From positions 215,698,001 to 215,762,000 of the forward strand of contig JBITNC010000001.1 of NCBI GenBank assembly GCA_050084985.1: a stretch of 64,000 nucleotides of DNA, given 5' to 3'. Source of the DNA: Nageia nagi (Eukaryota > Pinophyta). The notes below the pieces were generated by a model. That model had not been told where the DNA came from, made no database searches, and worked only from the letters and a program-made list of their open reading frames with translations. A program made the position numbers and the translations under genes. Below, piece after piece: positions 48,431 through 60,899 of this stretch (position 1 is the first letter of the stretch; the number at the start of each line of letters is the position of its first letter).

Positions 48431-49720
48431 GATAGTGTTATAATTTGGTAGTAATGTTAGCTTCGAAAGAGATGTTATTACATGCTTCATCTAGGAAGGC
48501 TTCCTATATTATGGATACTTCATTTTGGGGATGATTAATAATTAAATATATGATATCATGTCCTTTGATCAATTTAGATTAATGAATGATAAATCAAATT
48601 TATGAAGCAACATTACCCATTTCATATCCCGTTCAAAAGATAAGACTTGGACATGAGATATCTAAGTGGATTAGCCTAAGATACAATATATGTTGTGTTG
48701 CCAAGCATGTAATACCTCAATTTTTTATGTAGAATACTATTGTAAAGAAAATATTTTAATTGGGATATACCATATCTCATAATCAAATAAGGTCTTACTC
48801 ATGTAATAAATTCCCTATTGCTTGTTGTTATCATCTTTTTGTACCAAAATGGCCCCTAGGGCATGCATGGTTGTTGAAATCTAGAGTAATATACTTCTTT
48901 CTAAATTATAAGGTACCAAGATTAGAGTATTAGTAATATACCTATTAATATTATCCAAGGAATTTTGACACTTGTCATACCAAATGAATTTCTCACCCTT
49001 CTTTAGCAAATGAGAAAAAGTAGCTATCATATCCACCAACTATGCTATCAACCTTCAGACTGGTTGTACTTTTTGAGAGACTTATCAATTCATTCAAGTT
49101 TTTAAGGGGTGGTAAATCAATAATATCTATGAATTTCTTAGGATTCACCTCAATTCTTCTTTATGATACAATGAAATGAAGAAGCTTACTAGAGGAAACC
49201 CTAAATGCACACTTTTGAGGCTTTAAATTCAACTTATATTACTTCATTCTCTATAAGATCTTTCTCAAATTTGAAATGTGGTCTTCCTTTACTATGGATT
49301 TAGATAGGATTTCATCAACATAAACCTCAATAAATTCATGAATCATTTCATAAAACATGCTCACCATAGCTCTTTAATAAGTTGCACCTACATTCTTTAA
49401 ATTGAAAGGCATGACTACTTAACAAAATATGCCATAAAGAGTAACAAAAGATGTCTTATGTTGGTCCTCCTTATTGATCCTTATTTTATTTTAGCAAAAA
49501 AACCATCCATGAAAGATAAGACTTCATGGCTTGCTATTGAAGCTACAATCATATCAATGTTAAAAAGAGGAAAGGCATATTTGGGACATGCCTTATTGAT
49601 ATCTCTAAACTCTATACAACATCTTATCTCACCATTAGGCTTAGCTATAGGTACAATTTTAGATATCCATGGAGAGTAATCAATAGGAATAATAAAACCA
49701 ACAACAAGATACTTTTCAAT
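48431..49720 (-). pseudogene. pol (RT): Family C reverse transcriptase
   Basis: From 49720: IPIDYSPWISKIVPIAKPNG, then RCCIEFRDINKACPKYAFPL and SFMDGFFAK. After frame changes, EVYVDEILSKS lies at about 49300-49330. The catalytic YVDD is YVDE (49311-49322). The thumb and connection are heavily broken (about 49250-48600), ending with a remnant of the region before RNase H. The core motifs fit the Tat lineage. The open frame on the opposite strand (49458-49679) is a shadow. Confidence 0.75.
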
Positions 49721-50890
49721 TTCCTTTTAATGGAAAATCCAACTTTAGGATGTATTTTTCTAGGCTTTTGCTATATGGGCCTAGCAATTTCATTAATGAA
49801 TAAGCTATAAGTGACAAAATAAAGCTTAATATCAAACATATTAGAATAATATAATTCAAATACATAATAAAAATTAGACAAAATTAAATGGTACCTCTCC
49901 CCTTAATCCAAGGCTAACTAAGCTTCTATTTTGATCAATTAAGGGTCCTCATGGGTATCGACATTAACTTTTACTATTTCCTTACTAAGGTAGGATGTTT
50001 CTTTTCTAAGTTGGGGAGGCATAGGTAATGCCCCCAATCCTAAATCCAAACTTAGACATGAGATATATAGGTATAATAGAGTGATGATGCTAGGAACCTA
50101 GTGTCATCGCTCCATTTAAGGAATGGAAGACACAAAAAAAGGAAATACAATCTAGACCTAGGATGACTAGACAAAAAAAACACATGCAAAAATGAGATAA
50201 AGGGAAGAATTAGCCTATAACATTTGCATTTTTTATGTAAACTTCATCACCAAATTAAACCTAATATCATAAGAACCAAGCTATTAATCTCTTCTCATTG
50301 GATTTATGGAACTCACTTTGTGCCTCTAACTTCTCAAGGATAGCATCATTAGTTTGGAAAACATCCACTCAAATTGAAGCTATAGGAGGTAAGAATAGAT
50401 CAACATAATAGGATTGTAACTCATCTTTAGAACAATTTATCATTTTTCAATGTATCCATTCATCCCAAATATCATAGTACTATCTAAACTATTAATAGCT
50501 ATGGCTTGATGAACTACACATGGTGGTGGGGGAGATGTGGAGGCTTCAAATCTAATTTCATTTTTCCTTTTGTATTGAACATCATTTGGAATAGGTTATG
50601 TGATACCCTACTCATTATTACCTAGTCCTTTTCCACCATATTATTGCAAATACTTCTTAGTAAAAGTAAAATTAATGCTACTAAAATGTGAACTTATCAT
50701 TCCAGATGGAGGTTGGGTAGTAGCTATGGTACTAGCTATTGGTGATGTAAGTTTTTCTTCATTTTTATGATACAAGGCTTGAACATATTTAATGGGGTTG
50801 GAATATTCCTTTATAATAGAGTGATGGTACTTTGTTTCATTCTCCTCTAAGCAATTGTGCTAGGTCTTAGGCATATTCAAGGTTCATCCA
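49721..50890 (-). other. Family C protease-RT spacer
   Basis: No domain recognised. The hairpin GCTAGGAACCTAGT is at 50089-50102. Confidence 0.4.
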
Positions 50891-52800
50891 AGCTCTTTGA
50901 AGCTTTTTTAGATATCTCTGTCTAGGATTTTGTATGTGCCCATGCTTACTTCCTATAGATCATTTTCTATCACTAGTGTAAGATTATCCACCTCATATTC
51001 AATTATAACATGAGGTATGCAAAATTTCTTAGCTATGTAACATATTTGTGAGAGCATTTTTTGCATGAATAGTTACCTATTTCCTATTATGCATGAATTT
51101 GATGGAATGGTGCAGAGTAGAAGTGATAGAACTTAGCTTATGAATCCAAGGTCTTCTAAGAAAAATGTTATATGAAAAATTTATTTGAAAGATATAAACC
51201 TTTTAATAAATAGTTTTACCACCTACTTCAATATGTGTATTGACATATCCAATGCATTCCCTTTGAGTATTATCAAAACCTTTAATGCTAATCATTATTC
51301 TTTTCATTTTGTTATAGATGGAAGGAAATTACTTTTGCAACAAATTATAAAATCAGATATTAACATTAGAATCAATATCAATCAAATCCTTTTTAACATG
51401 AATACCATCAATATTAACACAAACATACAAGGCTAAATTCTTTTTAATGATATCTTCATTAGACAATTCACTATCTTGAAAAGAGAACATATTACATGTT
51501 AGTTTAGTATGAAGATTAGCTACTAGTTTAGTAAATTAAGTGATAAGAATATTAGTATCAACCTTATTTCATTTAAGTGTTTCAAAAAATCATTTCTATG
51601 ATCAACAAATAATTGAAAAAGCTCAAAAATACTTACCTTGGTATTCAATACCTTTAGTTTCTTAATTAGATTTTGGAGGTTGGAAGTGCATGGGACTTTA
51701 TTTCTTTCAGTAGTGGCTAGATGGATGTTCCTTCTAGGTCTCCCTCTTCTAGTGGCACCATAGAGTTCCTATGTGAAAATAACATTTATTGAAAGTTGAT
51801 TTACATCCTCAATGTCCATGACATGAGTCTCATAGTGGATCTTTCTATCATCAAAATGTTTTTATAGTTGTTTCCTTAGGACCATGCAAGATTTTGTTTT
51901 GTGACCTTTGAATTTATGATAATTACAAAACTCTACTTCAATGTACCAACTATGTTTATAATCATGAGTACCTAGTTCTTGCTTAGGATCAAGTGTGATA
52001 AACCCTTTCTATATACATTCCTTAAACATAACTATAGGAGTAATAGGTAACCTATTATTCTTCTTGAATTATTTCTTGGCTTCATGTTTTTATCTTCCTT
52101 TGGATCATATATATTCAATAACATGGACTTCCTTCCCCTCTTTCTTTTGATATTAGGATCCTTTTGATTCTTTTATATGGTTTCCATATTTCAAGTCACC
52201 CATCTTAATAAGACATCTCTCTTTCTATTGAAGATAAGTGATAATATTTGTAAATAGAAAATTCATGTAGTCCAAGGATTGAAACCTCAATTTAGGGTTG
52301 ATATTGTGGATAAACATTGATATGAAATGATTTTTGAATAAGGGTTTAGGGATCATGCTCCAAATATTTTGAAATATTTGGGCAAACTTATCAAATCTTT
52401 CATTAGGATATAGGAAAACACTAACTAAATATGAAATTATCATTTGTATAGGAGCGTAATATTTGAAATGAATGTAGAATTTTCAAAATGAGTTGCACAT
52501 AACAATTAATGGACTTACCAGGTAGATAGAAATACCAATTAAGTGAGAACCTTGAAGTGTAGTAGGAATATATTTGGCCATTATATTATCATTTACCCCA
52601 AAATTAAACTTAAATTTCATTTCAAAAACTTTTCTACAAGACATAGGATCTCTAATGAAATAATAATCTTCTTAAGATCTAGAATACTACATTCCTGACA
52701 CTCATACCCAAAGGTCATGGTGCCAATAACTTCAAAAATTTTAGGCCAATTGGGGTATGCAAAACCACCTATAAAATCATCATAAATATGATACGTAAAA
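50891..52800 (-). pseudogene. gag-pr: Family C gag and protease remnants
   Basis: A 72-codon stretch (52443-52225) has the gag pattern NERFDKFAQIFQNIW...HFISMFIHNI. A knuckle FCNYHKFKGHKTKSC (C-x2-H-x4-H-x4-C) is at about 51940-51886. A protease remnant near 51370 has Asp-Ile-Asp-Ser-Asn-Val-Asn at the active site, and HNRK/PWIH-like phrases follow at 51150-51050. Many stops. Confidence 0.65.
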
Positions 52801-54890
52801 AAATGGTAGAAGTCCTCCCTAAAATCATCTTACCTAAACATGAAGGCTTTCTTATAGATATAAAAATTATGAATGGAATTATCTTGATGCATGAAACTCT
52901 ACTCTTAATAAACATATCAAAAGAGGAAGTAATGTTCATTAAAATCAATATGTAGAAAGCATATGATAGAATCTCATGGAATTTTTTATACCAAGTTATT
53001 AGAAAAATTTGGGTTCCATAGCTAATGGAGGACTTGGGTGAGTAAGTGCATCTCTACAACCACCTTCTCTATATTGGTTAATGGTGAACCCATTGGCTTC
53101 ATTAAATCCTCTTATGTCCTAATACAAGGAGAACCCATTTCACCTTATCTATTCATCACTATAGCTAAAAATTTGGGTAGAACCCTACAAAAAGCCAACT
53201 AGAATAGAATAATAAGAGGTATCATTCCTTCATAATAGTGCTTCCCCATTACCCATCACTAATTCATAGATGACATTATTCTTCTTGGAAAAATAAGTAT
53301 TAGAAAAACCCAAGTCTTGAAATCCATCCTTGATAAATATGAACTAGCCTTAGATCAAAAAATAAATTATGATAAAACCAATATCTATTTCTCCAATACC
53401 CCTATCTAGAGAAGAGAGGTCATTTCTCAATTCTTTCAATGCAACATCTAAACCCTCCCTATAACCTACTTAGGATGACCTTGTTTGAAGGTTAAGTCCA
53501 AAAATGCTTTTAGTATAAAGATTTAGATAAAATTAAGAATAAAATGGTAGGATGGAAGGGTGTTCTACTTAGCATGGTTGGAAAAATACAACATGCCAAG
53601 GCCTCTCTTCAAAGTATCCCTATATACATGGTTGATATTTTCAAAATTCTAGCACTTGAAGTAGAAAAGGTTGATCAAATTTATAGGAATTTTATATGGA
53701 TGGGTACTAAGGAAAATAGAAGAATATCCCTAGTTTCATGGGATATGGTCTATAGGAAGAAGAGTAATGGGGACTAGGTATCAAGCATATATGACTAGTA
53801 AACTAGGTAATAAGGATGAAATTGGCCTAGAAACTATGCCAAAATAAGGATAGATAATGGATTAGTATATGGAGAAATAAATAGCTATATTGGATCAACA
53901 ACCTACTTAGCCTTTGGATTCAACCTAAATGTTCATCATTTTGGAATGGCCTAATTAAGATAAGGGACTTCATTGTAGCTAATGCTAGGTGGGAAATTAA
54001 TAATGGGAAAACACATTAGTTTGGGATGAAAAATAAATTGACCTTTCCTCCCTAAAACATCAACCAAAATGGCACCCCCTAATGCTACAGATAAAAATTA
54101 TAATGGGATTCAAAGTCTTATACTACATCACCTAGTAAGAAGGAAATATACAATGGTCTATTCCCACTTCTAACATCCAACATCTTGCAAAATTAAGATC
54201 CCAAATTCTCCAAAAATTAACCAAAATTCCTCTATAACTCACCTAAAACTCAAAATAACTACATTGGATTGGTGATAAAGAGAAGAAGATTGATTAATCA
54301 ATAAAGGTGGGTTACAACTTTCTCAACCAAAAAAAAGGACCCAAGGAGAAGGCTATGGTAAGCATTTGGATTAAAGGCTTGATTCCTAATATTGCCAGCT
54401 TCTATGGGCCATAGTACTAAAAAGGACTCATACAAATGAAGTTCTTAAAAGAAAAGGAATGTGCTTCCCAAATATATGTATCATTTATAAGAAGCAAGAA
54501 GAAATAAATGAGCACATTTTCCTTCATTATGAGTATACCAAAGAACTATGGGGGTTCATAAATTCAAATCTTCATCACCATTGGGTAACTCCCCATTCAC
54601 TATCCAACATGATTGAACAATAAAGATTAGAATTTTTAAATAATAAATCAAAGGTGATATGGGAAATGATTTCCCCTCACATCTGTTAGGTACTCTAGAA
54701 AAAAGAAATGATAGATTATTTAAGGAATGTAGCCAAAACTTAGCTAGAATATGAAGCAACTATCAAAGTCTACTAAAATAGAATATCAACTATTATATTC
54801 AACTAGACCCCACCAAGAATGCAAATTCATACTCTCTTAGGTACCAACTCCTCTTAGAGTCCATCTTGTCCATCTTAGATGCTTACAGAA
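52800..54890 (+). mobile_element. L1-type LINE, 5'-truncated
   Basis: Reverse transcriptase ORF2 of a plant non-LTR retrotransposon. From about 52815: LPKIILPKHEGF, then MNGIILMHE, a KAYDRISWNFLYQV palm motif, a Gly-Glu-Pro-Ile-Gly-Phe region, and the catalytic Phe-Ile-Asp-Asp at 53263-53274 (usual FADD). A 77-codon open stretch (53544-53777) has AGWKG-like MVGWKGVLLSMVGK, IQHAKASLQSIPIY, RNFIWMG and ISLVSWD. A zf-RVT-like end with HIFLHYEYTKELWGF (about 54500-54550) and LWKKRNDRLFKEC follows. It begins inside the RT domain, so the endonuclease and ORF1 are missing. No poly(A) tail was seen. Confidence 0.85.
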
Positions 54891-56640
54891 GGAGATCTAC
54901 CCAGCTAAGATGATGTGTACCAATGCCAATAAATTGGAGGAGAGTGATATGACCATTGACATATCATGAATAAGTATCAAAAAACTTAATATTATTAATT
55001 TAAAGGATTTGATTAATAAACATGGGCTTGAGCATGTGGTCTACAAAATCTAAGGTAAGGAATTTAAAGGTGGTAGTAATTTTCTTAATATAAAATCCAT
55101 CTATTGCATTCATCATTTAAAACATCCCCTATCCTCCCCCTACATGTAATATTAAGTTCAATCTTTGTAACAATGGGAAAGAGCTACATGGTAGAGCCTG
55201 GTAATCATCATGAAGTATAGACGGATAATGAAGTATGGGAAATCCTATCCAATAAGGGGGTTTATAAGTATTTGAAAAACTTCTAAGGCCATGACCCCTC
55301 CCTTAAGGAGATAGTCCTAAATAGCTACAATAATGGATGGCCAACTTGTTGATGGAGGTAATAGTTGAGGAAAATGAGCTAAGCCTAGAAGTAAGGCTCT
55401 TTAAAAGGAACTCCAAGGTTAGAATCAAGGAAATTTAAGCATTTTTTGGGATCGAAGAATAATTGGTAAAAAAAATAATTGGTATCAATCAAGAATGACT
55501 CACCATCCCCTAGAATAGAGTTACCAAGTTAAATATGAAATATTTCATGATGGATGAGAGATACACATTCTTCTTTAGCCCTAATATCATTTTGCTATGC
55601 CACTTTCAAAAAGGTAAGGAATTCAAGGTCTTCTTTCCTTTTTTCTTGGTGGAATTAATAAGGACATTCATTAGTTAGGTGAAGAAGAAAGAGGAAATTC
55701 AAATGAGGGAATTGGGCCTCATTACCTTTTTGTATAAGAAATCTCTCATTGAAATATTGGGTAAGAAATTAACTTAACCCAAGCTTGCAAAGGAAGTAGT
55801 TCTAAAAAGGACACTCCTAGAACCTCTAGAAAAGGGAATAAGAAAGGTAGTGGTGATACCTCGGGATTTCCCCAAGAGCAAGGGTGAAAAGAAAGGAACC
55901 AAAAATAAAATCAAATACCTAGGGTGAAAAGAAGGTTAAGAAGGTAAAGGCCCCTAGTTAGCTAAAGCATAGCAACAAGAAGAAGATAGTGCATCCAACT
56001 CATCTATGTTGGAAAATTTCCACCTAATATTAGGGATCAAAAAAGAGTGATGGAAAGCCTAAGGAGGTCCAAAAATATCAACATGTTGAAGAAATCCTAA
56101 ACTCCCCTACCCATGTAGCATCATAGGTTCAATTGTCCCCTATTGAAACCAAGTATGGTGAGCCTCCCAAGGCCAATTGTCCCAAAAATCTATTGAAATT
56201 CCCCTAAAAACCCCCTCTAACTCCATAAAAACCTAAGACTCATGCTATAAAGGACTCCCTAAAGAAGGTGATTATTACTAAAATGGGAACCCCTAACATC
56301 TCAAACCCCAAAAAGGAGTAGTAACAACCAACCCCAAATAGCAAACAAAGTAATCCATAAGTCAATAAGAAAGCTTTAAAAGAGTAAAGATAAGGAGGAA
56401 GCATAGAACATAGGAGGGCATGAATCTCCTAAGAAGAAACTATTGAAGAAACCCCATGGTCTAGGTACCAAGGAAGACATTTCCAAGCTACTCAATATCA
56501 AGCCTTTGGCTTAGGTCCTAACATACCAACCAATTCCTACTGATAACTCATCTATTTTGCATTTCTAGATTTAGACTAGAGTAGATGCAAAAAGGAATAG
56601 AATTCCACCACTCCTAGGAAGAAAGGGAGTGGAATTCCAT
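54891..56640 (+). pseudogene. Unrecognised repeat-associated ORF remnant
   Basis: On the + strand with frequent stops and frame changes: an N-terminal part (about 55170-55440), a middle segment with MKYFMMDERYTFFF, NIILLCHFQKGKEFKVFFPF and LGLITFLYKKSL (about 55530-55760), then a Lys/Pro/Ser-rich basic tail to 56640. The middle resembles, from memory only, a hypothetical ORF often seen in plant transposon-rich DNA. No domain name can be given. Its relation to the LINE before it is unclear. Confidence 0.4.
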
Positions 56641-56869
56641 AATGTCCCTTATTATGGATTTTCATTCATAGTTTAGATGCATATGCTATAGTTTCTATGT
56701 TTTTGTATCTCAATAATAGTATATCCTATATATGTATGTATTTTGGCTATTGTGTATCCATGTTATGGCTACCACTAGGTATAGTTGGGTAGTGATTTCA
56801 ACACTTTGAAACCATTTTTGTGACCAATTTTAGGGATTCAACTTAAAACTTGTATTTTGATAACATAAT
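56641..56869. other. Spacer, no feature seen
   Basis: AT-rich sequence between the ORF remnant and the D-family fragment. Confidence 0.4.
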
Positions 56870-57160
56870 TTACCTTTATTATCATAAGGTTATAATATAT
56901 ATAAGTTTACTATGAACTCATATGTGCATTGATGTTTATTTCCTTCTCTTGATGCTCACAAACTTAATATTTTAGGAGCATAAAATATGTAAGCTAATTC
57001 ATATATATGAAATGTATAGAGGTCCATTGTTTAGAATATCTCATTTCCATATAGGTGTCCATAGCCCTAGTGAAGACTAACCCCTATATCCTATTATAGC
57101 CTTGCTCTATTACCAATTAGACATACATAGCCTTGATAAATGATATTGTAATAACCTAAG

Positions 57161-57230
<70 letters not shown>

Positions 57231-57552
57231 TTTGAATCCTTTTTTCTCCATCTCTTTTTTCTTCCTATCTCTTGGGTTTGAGATGAAGCAAAATAATAGG
57301 ATGAATAATCATAGAAAATTATGCTCAAGTAACATCTCATTTTTTATTATTTTAAGATTTTAAAATGTTCCAAGGTGTATGAGTTCATAATATCCTAAAA
57401 ATGTATGAAAATTATATTTTTTATCATTCTAAGTTTCAAAAACTTTGCAAAAGATATTTAATAAAATTAAGTATGAATATTATATTCATAAATTACCTCT
57501 TTATTTATACATATAGATATATATATGAACTATATGTGAATGAATGTATAGT
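56870..57552 (-). repeat. Old fragment of D-family 3' non-coding region
   Basis: Collinear with about 38900-39580 of element D in the same orientation: shared TCCATAGCCCTA, AACCCCTA, CCTTGCTCTA, GAGATGAAGC and AATAATAGGATGAA phrases. It has far fewer CpG and more T than D, so it is older. It is cut by unit X on the right. Confidence 0.75.
57164..57228. repeat. (TA)n microsatellite
   Basis: About 30 uninterrupted TA units inside the D-family fragment, at the site where D itself has a poly(T) stretch (39280-39330). Confidence 0.95.
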
Positions 57553-58106
57553 TTCTATATATAACTTAGTAAATTAATAAGATCATTATGTTTGACACTT
57601 AATAGTTTTATGATAAGAGACTAATGGAAAACATATAATGAACTCAAGGATATGGTATAGATAAATAAGGAAGTACACCCAATAGCCAAGACACTTGAAA
57701 AATATAATTTATAAGTGTATATATATATATACATATATAATTTTTGTATTTTATAATTTTTTGATTTTTGCATATTTTGATTTTTCAAAGTTTTGATGTG
57801 TCATAATGTAGGAAAACATGAAATACCAATAAAATATATTTTGTAACACTATGTGAGTGATGGTGAGTGTGTCAAATGACTCATAGGTGTGTAATGATGG
57901 AGGCCCAATAAATGTAATGAGTTGACATATGAATATGTTAACACATGCATTGATTGAAATCCTCCATATGAAATATAGTCTAGAGAGTAAACAAATGAGG
58001 TTTTAGAGGAACTTTTTGTTAGGTATATCATAAAAGAAATAAGTTCTCTGATATGGTTTGTGATTGATTACAACACTCACATACAAATAACCATTTAAGT
58101 CACTAA

Positions 58107-58433
58107 ATGGTCAATTGGATATGCCAAGTACACTTGAAAAAATTTCCATGGAAAGGATTTTATGTTGAATACTATCAAGTAACTCATGAAAATGATCAAG
58201 ATCCACATTTTATGATGAGGTATGTATCTACATGTGGGCTAACAAATATATATGGTGAACACATATTATATGACAAAGATAATTCCCAATTGATGGGTGG
58301 GTGGTACATGGAAAGTATAAAATATAGATTGATAAGTAGGTTCACAAACATAATGGGGGTGACTCATAATGCTATGTGTGAAAACCTACTTGCAATGTTA
58401 TATTATGGAATTTATAAACTATCAAAAGTTTAA
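58107..58433 (+). CDS. X ORF a, right copy (108 codons)
   Basis: Same protein as 32223-31915 with four replacements and a longer end (YKLSKV). Intact from ATG to stop. No family is recognised. Confidence 0.35.
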   Translation: MVNWICQVHLKKFPWKGFYVEYYQVTHENDQDPHFMMRYVSTCGLTNIYGEHILYDKDNSQLMGGWYMESIKYRLISRFTNIMGVTHNAMCENLLAMLYYGIYKLSKV

Positions 58434-58755
58434 AAATAATTTATATATGGTTTTATTTGTATGAATTTGATAACAAAGCATGCAAAGAAACTTAAGAGAA
58501 TTTTTAATATTTTCTACTTTTTAGTTGATTTTGTATTTTTATTTTATTTTTTGTTTTATTATTATTATTGTTATTAATTATCATGATGTAAAGTTATAGA
58601 AAACTTTTGAGTATGGTCTCCAAAAATATTTTTTGTAAATAATCCAACTCAAGAAGTAGTAATATGGGGGCCTAAATCAATGGTGAATAGGACCTCATCC
58701 AAGAATAGATCGATGAAAATAAATGGATTAAAATACAAGTGGTGGAGGTATTATC

Positions 58756-59022
58756 ATGGGTGATGGTGCTATTTTTGACTTAAACTTCCTAATAATTCTC
58801 TTTGGTTCTGTAGATAAAGATGAAACTTCATTATGTACCTTAGTGATATTAAGAAATGATGGTATGTATTTTGGATACAATGACATGATTAGATACAATG
58901 GTAATGAAGAGAGTTGTAATAGGACTTGTGGGATTGTATTTTCAACAACTAAAATAATACCCACACTCTCAACACACATTGGAAGATATCTCACATTTTT
59001 ACTTTTGACATTTTTTCTTTGA
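58756..59022 (+). CDS. X ORF b, right copy (88 codons)
   Basis: Same protein as 31565-31299 with five replacements and no silent change. It lies 322 bp downstream of ORF a on the same strand. The two could be exons of one former gene, but no clear splice sites were identified. Confidence 0.3.
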   Translation: MGDGAIFDLNFLIILFGSVDKDETSLCTLVILRNDGMYFGYNDMIRYNGNEESCNRTCGIVFSTTKIIPTLSTHIGRYLTFLLLTFFL

Positions 59023-59369
59023 TTAATATGCTATGTGATTTGTTTGAATCATACTTTCATATTAAAAGGATTATTTACATAACAAATTTTGCTAAATAAT
59101 GAACTATAATCATATATGATTTCATTATTTGAGATATATGGGATGGTATAGGTCATGAATTGCTCATAAATAAATTCAATTTGAGAAATTGAATATCCCA
59201 TAAATTTGAAGTTAACATGATCAACATAATTCAATAATATTTTAGATTTTTTATAAGCCAATGTAAATGAAATAAATTAAGTGAATTCATTTTGGATTCT
59301 TATTACATCCATTGTTCCTAAGCTTCTATCTCAATGATATACATATTTGATGAATTCAGATCTATTGCA

Positions 59370-60350
59370 AGTACATAAAGGTAGTTCAAACAACTATGAA
59401 ATAACCAAATTTATCCTAAACTACACCAAGCACAAGTTTTCAATAATCTTTATGGAATAATACTCAAATATAGGTACAATAGGTGCATATGGGAGGCCCC
59501 TAAGACTTTATCCTTCTATAGATAACTAAGCTAGATTTCCCTATATTTCATGGAGAGGATCCAATGAGTAGATTTATAGAGTAAAATAATATTTTACATT
59601 AAATCAAATTTATGAGATTCAAAATATTAGTGTCACTTCTTTTCATTTGGAGCACAAGGTCATTCAATGGTACCAATGGTTTGAATGAATGGGACTCCTT
59701 GTTGGGGGGATTTTATAAAAAACATTATTAGTGAGGTCTGTCTAAGTGATTTTGAGGATTTTACAAGATCCCTTACAAAACTTTGACAAACATTAAAAAT
59801 GAAGGAATATCATACCTAATTTGAAAAGATTGGAAATTGCACAAATGGATTAGATGAATCCTTTTTTTAAGGTTGCTTCATTAGTGGGCTAAAGGAAGAT
59901 ATCAAGGTAGAAGTTGAAATGTTTAATCCTACCACTATGATATAGGCAATTAGGTTGGCCAAATTGGTAGAAAATATATTCAATTCCTAACACAAATAAG
60001 GGAAGCAACCATTCAACAAAACTCAAGGTTCTTAGGATGATCCCAAACTAACCCATTCATTTCAAATTAAGTAACTTAATCAAGAGGAAATGAATGAGCA
60101 TAGAGAAAAGGACCTTTTTATAATTGTGATGAAAAGTACATACCTATCCATTTGTGTACTACACAAAGGTTGTATTTTCTTAATGTTGATGTTTTTGATG
60201 ATTTAGATGATGATATTATTATCAAGAAAGAAGATATTAAGCCTAAAACAATTGAAGAGGAAGTTCCTATAATTTCTTGCAGTACCTTTGCAAGAATACT
60301 GATACCTAAAATAATTAAGGTTCATGGATATTTCAAAAATTAGTTCCTCA
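59370..60350 (+). pseudogene. gag: Element B gag and protease region
   Basis: The gag core reads SFHLEHKVIQWYQWFE (about 59637-59690), then a decayed block with matches to the usual EYQ-EFEK, LDESF-G and IGLA segments (59790-60000). A 63-codon open stretch (60152-60343) covers an FFLNVDVFDDLDDD-like acidic region near the finger-protease junction. The protease active site is not convincingly seen. Confidence 0.65.
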
Positions 60351-60899
60351 TTATTTTTCTTGAATTAGGAAGTACAAATAATTTCATTATCTTGGTGTGG
60401 CCAAATAGGCTAATTATTTTATATATCCTCATAATAATTTTGAAGTAATGATTAGAAATGGATATAAAATTTCTTGCAAGAGAAAATGTTGCAATGTTAG
60501 GCTTAAAATTAGTGAGTATCACATGAAGAGTAACATTATATACTTCCATTGGGAGGGTGTGATATGGTCCTAGGAGTTCAATAGTTATGAATATTGGGAC
60601 CTATATTATAGGCCTTCCTTGAACTATGGATGAGATTCACTATTGCAGGACATACATATCACCTCATAGAACTATGTATTGGTCCATCATAGAGTATAAG
60701 TTCTCATTAGATGTAGAAATTGATTTAGAAGGGAAAAAATGGGATGGTAGGATAACTAATTGAAATACAACCAACTGCATAGGAAGGAGATGAATTAGCA
60801 TAGCTACAAAAACTATTGGCATGTCAAAAGAAGGTTTTTGAAGAACTAAAAGGATTACCCCACAACTATCCTCAAGACCACACTATACAACTAATCCCT

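Larger units (their letters stand above)
46108..52800 (-). mobile_element. Family C (Tat-like Ty3) main part
   Basis: Continues the element whose 3' end is at 33530-34733, after removal of D. On the - strand the order is gag (about 52800-51500), protease remnant (about 51370), RT (49720-48900), RNase H (48420-47900), integrase (47756-46600), then 3' non-coding DNA. The 5' LTR is not found. The element ends where a LINE begins near 52800. A possible 7-bp microrepeat, TGATAAG, is at 46138-46157. Confidence 0.8.
57553..59334 (+). mobile_element. Unit X, right copy
   Basis: Inverted copy of 30987-32776. It starts near TTTCTATATATAACTTAG and ends near CTTCTATCTCAA. On its left is D-family debris and on its right a truncated chromovirus. 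Many differences from the left copy put T here against G there. An ATTATTATT tract at 58557-58570 mirrors the AAT tract of the left copy. Confidence 0.6.

Noticed and set aside
57110-57340. Tyr-Ile repeat protein on the - strand
   Set aside because: Pure product of the (TA)n microsatellite.
57553-59334. Unit X as a Helitron
   Set aside because: The start resembles a Helitron 5' end, but the other terminus reads ATCTCAA with no CTRR and no convincing hairpin before it. Kept only as a possibility.
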